A stretch of 8,116 nt of DNA, taken from NCBI GenBank assembly GCA_003155465.1, contig PMCR01000127.1, positions 1 through 8,116 on the forward strand, given 5' to 3'. Shown piece after piece: positions 1-6,218 of the stretch; position 1 is the first letter of the stretch; each line of letters opens with the position of its first letter. Source of the DNA: Myxococcales bacterium. GTDB taxonomy: Bacteria; Myxococcota; Polyangia; Fen-1088. The notes under the pieces are model-generated. The model was not told where the DNA came from. It did no database searches and worked only from the letters and a program-made list of their open reading frames with translations. Both the position numbers and the translations under genes were made by a program.

Positions 1-1610
1 GGCGCCCCGCGCACCAGATACACGTCCTTCACCAGGTTGCCGCGGGCGAAGCGGACCAGTCCGGTTTCGGCCATGACCGCTAGCTGGGCAATGACGCGCA
101 TGGTTGAGATGAGCGTCAGATCCCCAGTGTTGTCCGGCGGCACCGACCGCTCGCCGCTAGGCACGCTGGTGTGGGCCGCACCCGTCGCTGGCCCAGGCTC
201 ACCCGAGGAGGTGCGGACCGGGTTTGACCGCAATCCGCTCGCGCCAGTCGCGCGGTAGGTGGAGGTGTCGGGGATGGAGGTCGCGTCGCCCAGAGGGGAC
301 GGGGTGCCCAGGCCGCCGGTCAGATGATCGACCGAGGCCGGGGTCCAGCCCGGCGCCGGAACGGATGCCGGGGTTGCGTACTGGTCAAGCTCGACCAGAG
401 ACATCGACTTGGACAGGGCGTCGTCGAGCGCGGTGACCACCACGGTGGCGGCGGGCGAGGGGCCGGCCCCGTCGGAGTAGTCCGCGTCCGGGCCGTCAAG
501 GTCGATCGGGATGGAGGTGTCCTCGGGCTCAGCGCCATCCCCTTTGCGCGACGGGGGCTGGTCACGGCCGGGCTTGGAGCCCGCTCCGCGCCGTCGCGCA
601 AGGCCGTCGTCCGATCTTATCTCCCACTTGCGTGAGTGCTGCTTCAGCCGCTCCACCGCCTCAGTGCTCTTGTCGAAGAGGTCAGAGGCCAGAACGCCCA
701 CGTCGGCCGGGCCCACCCGCAGGCCGAACTGGAATTCCAGGTCATGGAGCGCGTCGCGAAACTCGGCGGCGGTTTGGAAGCGCTCGTCCGGGTGTTTGGC
801 CAACCCCTTGCGCACGATGGTTTCGAGCGGCTTGGGAATGTCCTTGCCATACTTGTCGAAGCGATCCAAACGGCCATCGCGCACCATGAGCAGAACGTCG
901 AGATCGTTCTGTGCGGTGAACAGGCGCTTGCCCATGAGCATCTCGGCCAGCACGATGCCCACGGCGAAGAGGTCGCTGCGACCGTCCAGTTGCGCGCCCA
1001 CAACCTGATCAGGCGACATGTAGCCGTACTTGCCCTTCAACGTTCCGGCTTGGGTCTTGGACTCGCGCTCCTGCGCGTGAGCGATGCCGAAGTCCCCCAG
1101 CTTGACGTCGCCGCGTTGAGCGATGAACACGTTGGAAGGGGAAATGTCGCGGTGAACCAGGTGCATCGGCTTGCCTTCAACGTCTTTCGCATTGTGCGCA
1201 TAGTCAAGCGCGTCAAGAACCTCCATGGCTATGAACATGCAGATGGGAACGGGTAGGCGGACCTGCTTCTGCGCAGCCGAACGGAGCAGGGCCAGGCCAT
1301 CGAAGCCGTCGACGAATTCCAGGGCAATGAAGTACTGGCCGTTGACCTCACCGAAGTCGGTGACCTGGACGATCTTCGGGTGGACGAGCTGCGCCGTCAG
1401 CTTCGCCTCGTCGATAAACATGGATACGAAGGTCTTGTCTGCTGCCAAGTTGGGCAGGATGCGCTTGATGACCAGCAGCTTCTCGAAGCCATGGGTCGAG
1501 ACGATCTTCGCCTTGAAGACCTCGGCCATGCCCCCGGTGGCCAAGCGCTGGACCAGGGTGTAGCGCCCGAACGGCGAGGGAAACGTGACGTCCTTTCCCT
1601 CTTCTGGCAT
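1..1610 (-). CDS. Hanks-type Ser/Thr protein kinase with C-terminal DUF4388/PATAN-like start (3' end cut by window edge)
   Basis: Cytoplasmic eukaryotic-like Ser/Thr kinase that phosphorylates protein substrates; 536 residues are visible and the frame is open to the edge. Seen: Gly-rich loop ATGGMAEV (24-31), the VIK lysine K49, a probable C-helix Glu at E68, catalytic HRDISPSN (153-160), DFG (173-175), an activation segment with candidate phospho-acceptors T186 and T190, and an SPD (199-201) replacing the usual APE/SPE. The kinase domain ends near 293. A low-complexity Ser/Pro/Gly/Asp linker follows to about 490. The last ~45 residues (TGLVRF...KDVYLVRG) resemble the start of a DUF4388/PATAN domain, as on many myxobacterial kinases; this part is tentative. 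No transmembrane segment is visible. The start ATG (1608-1610) has GAGAG a few bases upstream. The gene is divergent from a PP2C phosphatase, its likely antagonist. The kinase call is secure; the substrate is unknown. Confidence 0.95.
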   Translation of the reverse strand, partial: MPEEGKDVTFPSPFGRYTLVQRLATGGMAEVFKAKIVSTHGFEKLLVIKRILPNLAADKTFVSMFIDEAKLTAQLVHPKIVQVTDFGEVNGQYFIALEFVDGFDGLALLRSAAQKQVRLPVPICMFIAMEVLDALDYAHNAKDVEGKPMHLVHRDISPSNVFIAQRGDVKLGDFGIAHAQERESKTQAGTLKGKYGYMSPDQVVGAQLDGRSDLFAVGIVLAEMLMGKRLFTAQNDLDVLLMVRDGRLDRFDKYGKDIPKPLETIVRKGLAKHPDERFQTAAEFRDALHDLEFQFGLRVGPADVGVLASDLFDKSTEAVERLKQHSRKWEIRSDDGLARRRGAGSKPGRDQPPSRKGDGAEPEDTSIPIDLDGPDADYSDGAGPSPAATVVVTALDDALSKSMSLVELDQYATPASVPAPGWTPASVDHLTGGLGTPSPLGDATSIPDTSTYRATGASGLRSNPVRTSSGEPGPATGAAHTSVPSGERSVPPDNTGDLTLISTMRVIAQLAVMAETGLVRFARGNLVKDVYLVRGA

Positions 1611-1691
1611 CAAGCTCTCACTTTAGCACGTGAGAATCGCACGGAGAACCTGGGCGATGCAGGAGTTTCGTAGTACCATAATTTCGACCGC
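1611..1691. promoter_or_regulatory. Divergent kinase/phosphatase intergenic region
   Basis: These 81 bp separate the start codons of the kinase (minus) and the phosphatase (plus), so both promoters must lie here or inside the genes. On the minus strand, TGCTAAAGT (1620-1628) reads as an extended -10 close to the kinase start, but it overlaps the GAGAG ribosome-site candidate, so one of the two readings is probably wrong. A plus-strand -10 candidate is listed separately. No clear inverted-repeat operator was seen. Confidence 0.5.
1677..1682 (+). promoter_or_regulatory. Candidate -10 element (CATAAT) of the phosphatase gene
   Basis: CATAAT matches the sigma-70 -10 consensus at five of six bases. 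It sits 9 bases before the ATG at 1692 and 15 before the second in-frame ATG at 1698. A start of transcription about 7 bases downstream would give a nearly leaderless mRNA. No convincing -35 hexamer lies 16-18 bp upstream. The only purine-rich ribosome-site candidate (AGGAG, 1661-1665) is too far away to serve either ATG, which fits leaderless translation. Confidence 0.35.
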
Positions 1692-2444
1692 ATGCGTATG
1701 CACTCGTCAGGTCAGTCGGATGTAGGCCGCCGGCGCCCTCACAATGAAGACGCCTACCTTTGCGACGACGAGCTGGGCCTGTACATCGTCTGTGACGGTG
1801 TGGGAGGGAACGCAAAGGGTGAGGTGGCGAGCGCCGAATCCGTGGATCTCGTGCTCTCCTGGGTCAAGCGCGGGCGCAAGACCTTGAATGCCTTTGCCGC
1901 AGCCCCGACGGAAGAGAATTCCGGTCTGGTTCGCCGCCTCTTGGAAAGTGCGGTGCAGTCGGCCTGCTACATGGTCTTCGGCATGGGCCAACTCGACCCG
2001 CGACAGAAGGGCATGTCGAGCACCCTGTCGTCCTTGCTTGTGACGTCCAGCAAGGCATTCATCGCCCAGGTGGGCGACAGCCGGGTCTACCTTTCGCGCG
2101 ATGGCAAGACCGTGCAGCTGACGGAAGACCACACCCTGGTCAATTTCCGCCTCAAGCTGGGGCTGATCACGCCCGAGGAGGCAGCAACGTCGCCCGGCAA
2201 GAACGTGATTACGAGGGCTGTCGGCCACCAGGACTACGTCGAGGTGGACACCATCGATCTGGATGTGAAGCCTGGCGATCGCTTCATGCTCTGCTCCGAT
2301 GGTCTGCACGGATACCTGGAGGAAGGGGAGGTCCACAGTTTCCTGCAAGGCGACCGGCAGGCCGTGGTGAAGCAGCTTATCGACATGGCCAACGACCGCG
2401 GCGGACGCGACAACGTCACGGTCGTCGTCTGCGACGCAGAGTAG
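1692..2444 (+). CDS. PP2C-family Ser/Thr protein phosphatase (PrpC/Stp type)
   Basis: Metal-dependent protein phosphatase that removes phosphate from Ser/Thr residues, expected in the cytoplasm. At 250 residues it matches stand-alone bacterial PP2C enzymes, with no extra domain or membrane segment. Motifs in order: R15-x-x-N18-E19-D20, the metal-binding DGVGG (35-39), GMSST (107-111), VGDSRVYL (127-134), LTEDHTLV (143-150), ITRAVG (173-178), CSDGL (201-205) and GGRDN (237-241). The expected metal aspartates D20, D35, D203 and D240 are all present, so it should be active. An in-frame stop at 1671 limits the start to ATG 1692 or ATG 1698; neither has a good Shine-Dalgarno. It is divergent from the Ser/Thr kinase, the usual arrangement for a kinase and the phosphatase that reverses it. 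Its stop lies 2 bp from the stop of the convergent gene. Confidence 0.96.
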   Translation: MRMHSSGQSDVGRRRPHNEDAYLCDDELGLYIVCDGVGGNAKGEVASAESVDLVLSWVKRGRKTLNAFAAAPTEENSGLVRRLLESAVQSACYMVFGMGQLDPRQKGMSSTLSSLLVTSSKAFIAQVGDSRVYLSRDGKTVQLTEDHTLVNFRLKLGLITPEEAATSPGKNVITRAVGHQDYVEVDTIDLDVKPGDRFMLCSDGLHGYLEEGEVHSFLQGDRQAVVKQLIDMANDRGGRDNVTVVVCDAE

Positions 2445-2446
2445 TG

Positions 2447-3112
2447 CTACTTCCGCGTCGGGCCGCGGCCACTCAGCTTGCGGAACATGGCGGGATCGTA
2501 CAACTCGGTCAGCAGCTCCACGACTCGGTAAGAGGCACGCCGCGCCCGGGCCTGGGTGTCATCGGCGGTGACCAGGGCGACCAGCGTGTCGCGGCCCAGT
2601 TCCACACGGCGTTCCTCGTCGGGCAGGATGGAATCACGCACCAGGCGCGCGGTTTCCCCGTCGTCTCGGTCATCACAGAAAGCGGCCAGCGCACCCAGCC
2701 GGGTTGCACTCATCCCGGCCAGGGCCACGAACCCCGCTGCCGCACGTTCCTCGCTGGTCTGCAGCGAGCGCAGAAACCCGTAGAGCCGCGAGTAGCCGCC
2801 TTGGCGCGGATCGTATGAGCCAGGGGCCAGGCCGAGGGCTGCCAGCCGGTCGGCAAGCAGGCGAAAGTGGCGTGCCCTGTCGCCGCAATACGACGCGCAG
2901 TCGAGTTTCAGGGCCAACGAGTCGGTATCGGCCAGCCACAAGGCCGCGATCTCGATGGTTTCCACCACCATCTTGCTTTCCCACCGCAAGGCCTCCACGA
3001 CGGTGACGCCCTCACCGCTCAGCGCCGGCAAATAGCGGGAGGACACGAGTCCGCGAAAGGACTCCTGATTCTTGAATTCCTGCTCGGAAACGTAGACGTC
3101 AGCGGTCACCAT
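2447..3112 (-). CDS. Helical protein, possibly a degenerate ferritin-like four-helix protein
   Basis: Function not recognised with certainty; 221 residues, no signal peptide or membrane span, so probably cytoplasmic. The centre reads as four long helices: roughly 43-62 (with E51, E54), 71-94 (DRARHFRLL, 78-86), 119-145 (SEERAAAG, 120-127) and 153-182 (ILPDEERRVELG, 162-173). The spacing and the DxxRH and DExxxV-x-x-G textures resemble ferritin-like hydroxylase folds. Those carry E...ExxH...E...ExxH iron ligands; here helix 2 has R79 where the Glu should be, and helix 4 has R169 where the His should be. The frame stays open to 3781, but that stretch overlaps the thioredoxin-like gene in another frame, so ATG 3112 is the best start. 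A GGGGGGAGG stretch lies about 19 bases upstream, too far for a normal ribosome site. It is the last gene of the DUF502-TlpA block, 68 bp after the previous stop. Confidence 0.7.
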   Translation of the reverse strand: MVTADVYVSEQEFKNQESFRGLVSSRYLPALSGEGVTVVEALRWESKMVVETIEIAALWLADTDSLALKLDCASYCGDRARHFRLLADRLAALGLAPGSYDPRQGGYSRLYGFLRSLQTSEERAAAGFVALAGMSATRLGALAAFCDDRDDGETARLVRDSILPDEERRVELGRDTLVALVTADDTQARARRASYRVVELLTELYDPAMFRKLSGRGPTRK

Positions 3113-3180
3113 GAAGATTCGCGCGGATTTTCCTCCCCCCAGGGCCGCCTCGTCAAGGAACAAGGGAATAAAGCAGACCG

Positions 3181-3720
3181 CTATCGAGTCTCGGGCAGCA
3201 AGAGATCTTTGGCCAAGCGCTCGAAGTAGGTCCGGGTCAGGTTGCCGACGACGGTGCTGCGCAGGCGGCCTTCGCGGTCGAAGCCAAAGAACACTGGGAT
3301 CTCGCCTTCCCAGCGCGGATCGAGATCGCCGATGAGAGAATCGAGATTGTCCGTCTGCAAAATGGGGCTCCATTGCGAGTTGCCGGTCTTGGCAGCAAGG
3401 ACGCGACCCACCAGCGCCGCAGCTTGTTCGGTTGGGTCGTCGAGCGACACCGGCAGGAAATCGATGCCCCGGCTGCTGGCTTCGCGCGCCAGCTTGGCGA
3501 GCAGAGGCAGTTCGTTCAAGCAGGGTTCGCACCAGGTGGCCCACAGGTGCAGCACCACCCCGCGGCCCTTGCGGCTCGCGAGAGTTGCTCTGAGCTGCGC
3601 CGGGGTGATGAAGCGCGCTGACGGGGCTGGCGCGGCAGCCGGCCGGGCGCTGGCCGGTGCGCCCGCTTCCCAGATCACGAGCGCGCACAGAGCCAGAACG
3701 AGACAGAGGAACCGTTTCAT
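3181..3720 (-). CDS. Exported TlpA/thioredoxin-like protein with a WCEPC site
   Basis: Probable periplasmic thiol-disulfide oxidoreductase of the TlpA/ResA class, 179 residues. A signal peptide is clear: KR at 2-3, a hydrophobic core at 4-17, and a signal peptidase I site after ASA (23-25). A short Ala/Pro-rich tether leads to the thioredoxin fold. The active site is WATWCEPC (60-67) with C64 and C67, and the conserved cis-proline is in EIP (P142). The FGFDREGRLR strand (145-154) is typical of TlpA proteins. CxxC with flanking Glu-Pro is usual for reductants of cytochrome c or other exported thiols, but the partner is not shown. Its ATG overlaps the stop of the DUF502 gene by ATGA, and AGGGA lies about 5 bases before it inside that gene, so translation is probably coupled. 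Confidence 0.93.
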   Translation of the reverse strand: MKRFLCLVLALCALVIWEAGAPASARPAAAPAPSARFITPAQLRATLASRKGRGVVLHLWATWCEPCLNELPLLAKLAREASSRGIDFLPVSLDDPTEQAAALVGRVLAAKTGNSQWSPILQTDNLDSLIGDLDPRWEGEIPVFFGFDREGRLRSTVVGNLTRTYFERLAKDLLLPETR

Positions 3721-4301
3721 GAGTCCCTGGCGGGCAGCGATGCCCCGATTCCGTCCGGGACGAAGTTCCCACCCGAGACAACGCACTTCAGGGCCTCGCG
3801 GGTGGGCACGTCCAGAAAGCGACATTCGGCCTGGGACACGAAGTACAGGCGGCCGACGATGGGATTGGGCGAGTTGGGCACGAACACGCAAAGAATATCG
3901 GTGCTGCCCGGTACAGGCCGTCCCGAGGTGAATCCCAGCAAGCGCACGCGCCCCGATTCGTCTGGGATCAGCACCACGCGGGCAAACACGCCCAGGTTTA
4001 CGTCCGGGGTGACCACGACTTGCTTCCAGGTGCGATAGAAGTCGCGCAGCCCAGGCAGTCCGCCCAAGATACGGTCGAAAAGGCGCAGGACGTGGCGGCC
4101 CACCAGGCTGGTGACGAAAATGCCGAGAAAGTAGATGAAGACCAGCCCGACCACGATCCCGGCAAACGGGTAGCGCAAGGGAACGATCCGCTGGGTGAAC
4201 GCGTCGACATAGACGACGACGAAGATCGTGATTCCGATGGGAATGGCGGCCAGAACACCCGCCAGAAATTTCGAACGGAAGTGTGCGGTCAGGCGATTCA
4301 T
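3717..4301 (-). CDS. DUF502-family inner-membrane protein
   Basis: Integral membrane protein of the DUF502 family, 194 residues, near the usual length; the family's biochemical role is unknown. Two transmembrane helices are visible at about 13-32 (after a basic N-terminus, R3/R9/K11) and 46-67. They are followed by the family's conserved soluble part: GGLPGLRDFYRTWKQV (80-95), a beta-rich segment with LLGFTSGRPV (121-130), the hallmark FVPNSPNPIVG (140-150), and VVSGG (174-178). The start ATG 4301 has AGGGA (complement of 4307-4311) five bases upstream; this site lies in the small palindrome AGGGTCCCT (4303-4311). It is first in a leftward block and overlaps the thioredoxin-like gene by 4 bp. 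The start codon sits exactly opposite an ATG on the plus strand, at the edge of a truncated glycosidase, so the sequence upstream of this gene may be rearranged. Confidence 0.93.
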   Translation of the reverse strand: MNRLTAHFRSKFLAGVLAAIPIGITIFVVVYVDAFTQRIVPLRYPFAGIVVGLVFIYFLGIFVTSLVGRHVLRLFDRILGGLPGLRDFYRTWKQVVVTPDVNLGVFARVVLIPDESGRVRLLGFTSGRPVPGSTDILCVFVPNSPNPIVGRLYFVSQAECRFLDVPTREALKCVVSGGNFVPDGIGASLPARDS

Positions 4302-4914
4302 GAGGGTCCCTAGCGGCCAAGCATACTACGGGGCCTGCGGCTGCCACGGGCTCTTGTTGCACGCCTATGACGAAAGCCACAAGGCCTCGTGGCCCAACCC
4401 AACCACGGGTCTGGCGGCCGAAGTGTGGAGCGAGGGCCTTGGCTGGTACGCGGTCCTCATCGCGGACGTACTGGACTACTTGCCCGCGGACCACCCCGGA
4501 CGACCGGGCCTGCTGGACATCCTTGGCAAGCTCGCCGCTGGCCTCAAGGCCAACCAAGATGCGCAAACCGGCCGATGGTGTCAGGTGGTGGATAAGTGCG
4601 CGCAGCCGGACAACTGGAACGAGTCGTCAGGCACCGGGATGTTTCTCCACCTCATCAAGAAATCCATCGACCAGGGCTACCTCGACGCCGCCCTATACGG
4701 CCCCGTGGTCGACAGCGCCTACAAGGGTCTGGTGGAGAAGGCGACCGTCACCAGCGGCGACCTCGTCGACATCCACGATTGCAGCAGCATTGGCGTGCAG
4801 AACACCTACAGTGACTATGTCGGCAAGCCCAAAGAGACTAGTCCACCCTCGGGCGTGAGCTCGTTCATTGCCGGCACGTGGATCGTGGAAAAACTGAGTT
4901 CCGCCACGCCGTAG
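4300..4914 (+). pseudogene. 5'-truncated GH105/GH88-type unsaturated glycuronyl hydrolase remnant
   Basis: The last ~200 residues match the C-terminal half of unsaturated rhamnogalacturonyl/glucuronyl hydrolases (YteR/YesR-like, alpha6/alpha6 barrel; normally about 350-380 residues plus a signal peptide). Seen in order: GLLLHAYDES (from 4351), WSEGLGWY (from 4426), the QDAQTGRWCQVVD region (from 4555), NWNESSGTGMFLH (from 4612), the QNTYSDYVG region (from 4798) and a normal C-terminal GVSSFIAGTW (from 4852). The N-terminal half, which carries the family's catalytic Asp in the D-x-x-x-M segment, is missing: that position holds the DUF502 gene on the other strand. Convincing family similarity begins only around 4340. 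An open frame extends back to an ATG at 4228 or 4300, but neither adds family sequence or a signal peptide. No frameshift was seen in the remaining part, so truncation is probably recent. It could still be translated as a non-catalytic fragment. Confidence 0.8.
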
Positions 4915-4988
4915 CGCTGACTGATCACGGCCGAGAGAAGCAGGTTGGTGCCTGAGTGTAGAAACGATCCGTCAACCCGTTCGGTGCT
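4915..4988. other. Short convergent intergenic gap
   Basis: These 74 bp separate the stop of the glycosidase remnant (plus) from the stop of the lipoprotein gene (minus). I see no hairpin followed by a T-run on either strand and no other feature. Confidence 0.5.
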
Positions 4989-5867
4989 CTAGCGAAGTGG
5001 GACATCGACGGTGGCGTCGGTTGTGGTGAGATCGAACGAGGTCGTGGCTGTGGTTGCATTCAGCATTGCGGCGGCATCCGCCGCCGAGGAATACACCGCG
5101 ATGGACACGCGATAGCGGCCCGTAAGGAGGGGGGAATGAGCGACGCACTGGTAGCTGCCCGCGGTACCTGATTTCTGGAGCAAGGTGCTGGTCTGGGCGA
5201 CCCAAGTGCCAGTCAGCGACTTGCCCGTTGCCACGGCGATGCCGCTGGGAGGCGGACAGGCCCCGCAAGCGAGACCGCCTACGCAAGAGGAATTCGCACA
5301 ATCACAGGCGCAGAAGATCTTGTTCTCGTAGACCGTGCCCGTGGCTTCGTCTGTCACCTGGAACGGCAGCCAGCACTCCGTGCGCAGATACACTGTATCC
5401 ATGCTGGGATTCTTGAAGACCAGCGAGATGATAGCCTGGGTCAACTCCCGCTTGTAGCCTGTGTCCGGTCCACCGCTGTCCACTGTCGTCGCGCTGTCGG
5501 ACGAGGATTGACCGTCGAGTGCAGCGTCGCCGCTTCCTGCGTCCGGCTCGGTCGGGTTGACGCCAGCGTCGGCTGCGTCCGTTCTGGATGAGTCAACCGC
5601 CGTGTCGGCTGCGTCCGTCTTGGATGAGTCCACGCCGACATCGGGCGCGGCCGAGTCAACCTGGGCGTCTAGCCGCGCCACCTCTGGCAGCGCCGGGGAA
5701 TCCCCAGCTGAGCCGTCGACCGTGGTCGTATCGGCACCCAGGTCCCGTGCTCCTCCGTCTGCTGGCGGGGCGGTCTTCAAGGCACTGCCGCAACCCATCC
5801 CAGTCATGCTGGCGATTGACACGCAGAAAACCGAGGTCGTCAGGACACGGATGTCATGGATTCTCAT
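4989..5867 (-). CDS. Secreted lipoprotein with Asp/Ala/Ser-rich linker and Cys-rich beta domain
   Basis: Predicted lipoprotein of 292 residues with no recognised enzyme family. The N-terminus has a hydrophobic stretch (8-24) and a lipobox-like GMGC with lipidation at C26, so it should be anchored in the cell envelope. Residues 27-140 are a low-complexity Asp/Ala/Ser/Thr/Pro linker containing a 12-residue tandem repeat (80-91, 92-103). From about 140 a compact, probably beta-sandwich domain follows (ISLVFKN, TECWLPFQVTD, GKSLTGTW, TGRYRVSIAVY), reminiscent of Ig-like or BsuPI-like folds; that is only a resemblance. Eight cysteines fall in this domain: C165, the cluster C186/C188/C190/C195/C201/C204, and C241, consistent with disulfides or metal binding. 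The start ATG 5867 is fixed by an excellent GGAGG 7 bases upstream; the open frame further upstream has no such signal. It is divergent from the S55-like gene. Confidence 0.85.
   Translation of the reverse strand: MRIHDIRVLTTSVFCVSIASMTGMGCGSALKTAPPADGGARDLGADTTTVDGSAGDSPALPEVARLDAQVDSAAPDVGVDSSKTDAADTAVDSSRTDAADAGVNPTEPDAGSGDAALDGQSSSDSATTVDSGGPDTGYKRELTQAIISLVFKNPSMDTVYLRTECWLPFQVTDEATGTVYENKIFCACDCANSSCVGGLACGACPPPSGIAVATGKSLTGTWVAQTSTLLQKSGTAGSYQCVAHSPLLTGRYRVSIAVYSSAADAAAMLNATTATTSFDLTTTDATVDVPLR
5559..5630 (-). repeat. Two-copy 36-bp in-frame tandem repeat in the lipoprotein linker
   Basis: Two adjacent 36-bp units encode DSSKTDAADTAV and DSSRTDAADAGV. A 27-base core (5568-5594 and 5604-5630) is nearly identical at the nucleotide level, so the duplication looks recent or is kept uniform. 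Flanking DSAAPDVGV and NPTEPDAG look like older, decayed units. Confidence 0.85.
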
Positions 5868-5874
5868 GAGGGCG

Positions 5875-5879
5875 CCTCC
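5875..5879 (-). promoter_or_regulatory. Strong Shine-Dalgarno (GGAGG) of the lipoprotein gene
   Basis: On the minus strand GGAGG stands 7 bases before ATG 5867. It is the best ribosome site in the window and decides the start against the longer open frame reaching 6029. Confidence 0.85.
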
Positions 5880-5912
5880 AGATAGCGTTGATTTTTCGAG
5901 GCGGCAGCGTCG

Positions 5913-5942
5913 AATGCAACATGATTCCCAACCAAATGCAAC
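5913..5942. promoter_or_regulatory. AATGCAAC direct-repeat pair, possible operator
   Basis: AATGCAAC occurs at 5913-5920 and again at 5935-5942, exactly 22 bp (about two helical turns) apart, so both would face the same side of the DNA. They lie 46-75 bp upstream of the lipoprotein start. On the minus strand the proximal copy contains TTGCAT, which could be a -35 with AAAAAT as a weak -10 after 17 bp. A regulator site is inferred, not shown. Confidence 0.35.
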
Positions 5943-6189
5943 GTCGGTGCCAAAGCGTGGATAGGCCATTCGGTGCGACCAGGACCGCGTCGACCACCAT
6001 CGATCGCGACAATTGGGTGCGCGAGTCAATGTCAGTGTTGAGTGCGCCGTGTCCTTGTGTACGTGGTCAGGGACCGGCTTTTCTCAGATTGATATCCGAT
6101 AGTGATCCTTGGCTTCGGCCGAGTGACACCGCCGTCTGTGACTTGGCCGTGGTGGCGACGGCTGACGGTCTCTTCCACTCGAATTGGGT

Positions 6190-6218
6190 TTGACAGCCTG
6201 GCGCGCGGTTCCTACCCT
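6190..6218 (+). promoter_or_regulatory. Sigma-70-type promoter TTGACA-17-TACCCT
   Basis: A perfect -35 TTGACA (6190-6195) is followed after exactly 17 bp by TACCCT (6213-6218), which keeps the three most important -10 bases (first T, A, last T). Transcription would start around 6224-6226, only 2-4 bases before the GTG at 6228. This supports GTG 6228 as the true start and implies a leaderless mRNA for the S55-like gene. Confidence 0.65.

Noticed and set aside
636..1256. 206-codon plus-strand open frame opposite the kinase
   Set aside because: The opposite strand carries all the kinase catalytic motifs here; the frame has no recognisable features.
1707..2348. 213-codon minus-strand open frame opposite the phosphatase
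   Set aside because: Lies wholly under a complete PP2C gene and shows no motifs.
3113..3781. Upstream extension of the helical-protein frame to 3781
   Set aside because: It overlaps the whole thioredoxin-like gene in another frame and its residues are Arg/Ser/Pro-rich shadow sequence; ATG 3112 is used instead.
4228..4299. ATG 4228 as a real start of the glycosidase fragment
   Set aside because: The extra residues are antisense to the conserved start of the DUF502 gene and do not resemble the hydrolase family.
3721..4566. Upstream extension of the thioredoxin-like frame to 4566
   Set aside because: It runs through the DUF502 gene in another frame; the ATG at 3720 begins a textbook signal peptide.
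5868..6029. Longer lipoprotein frame starting at 6029
   Set aside because: The GGAGG site and lipoprotein signal peptide both point to ATG 5867.
6064..6082. GGTC-AGG-GACC hairpin followed by TTTT as a plus-strand terminator
   Set aside because: The stem is only 4-5 bp, the T-run is short, and no plus-strand gene lies upstream to terminate.
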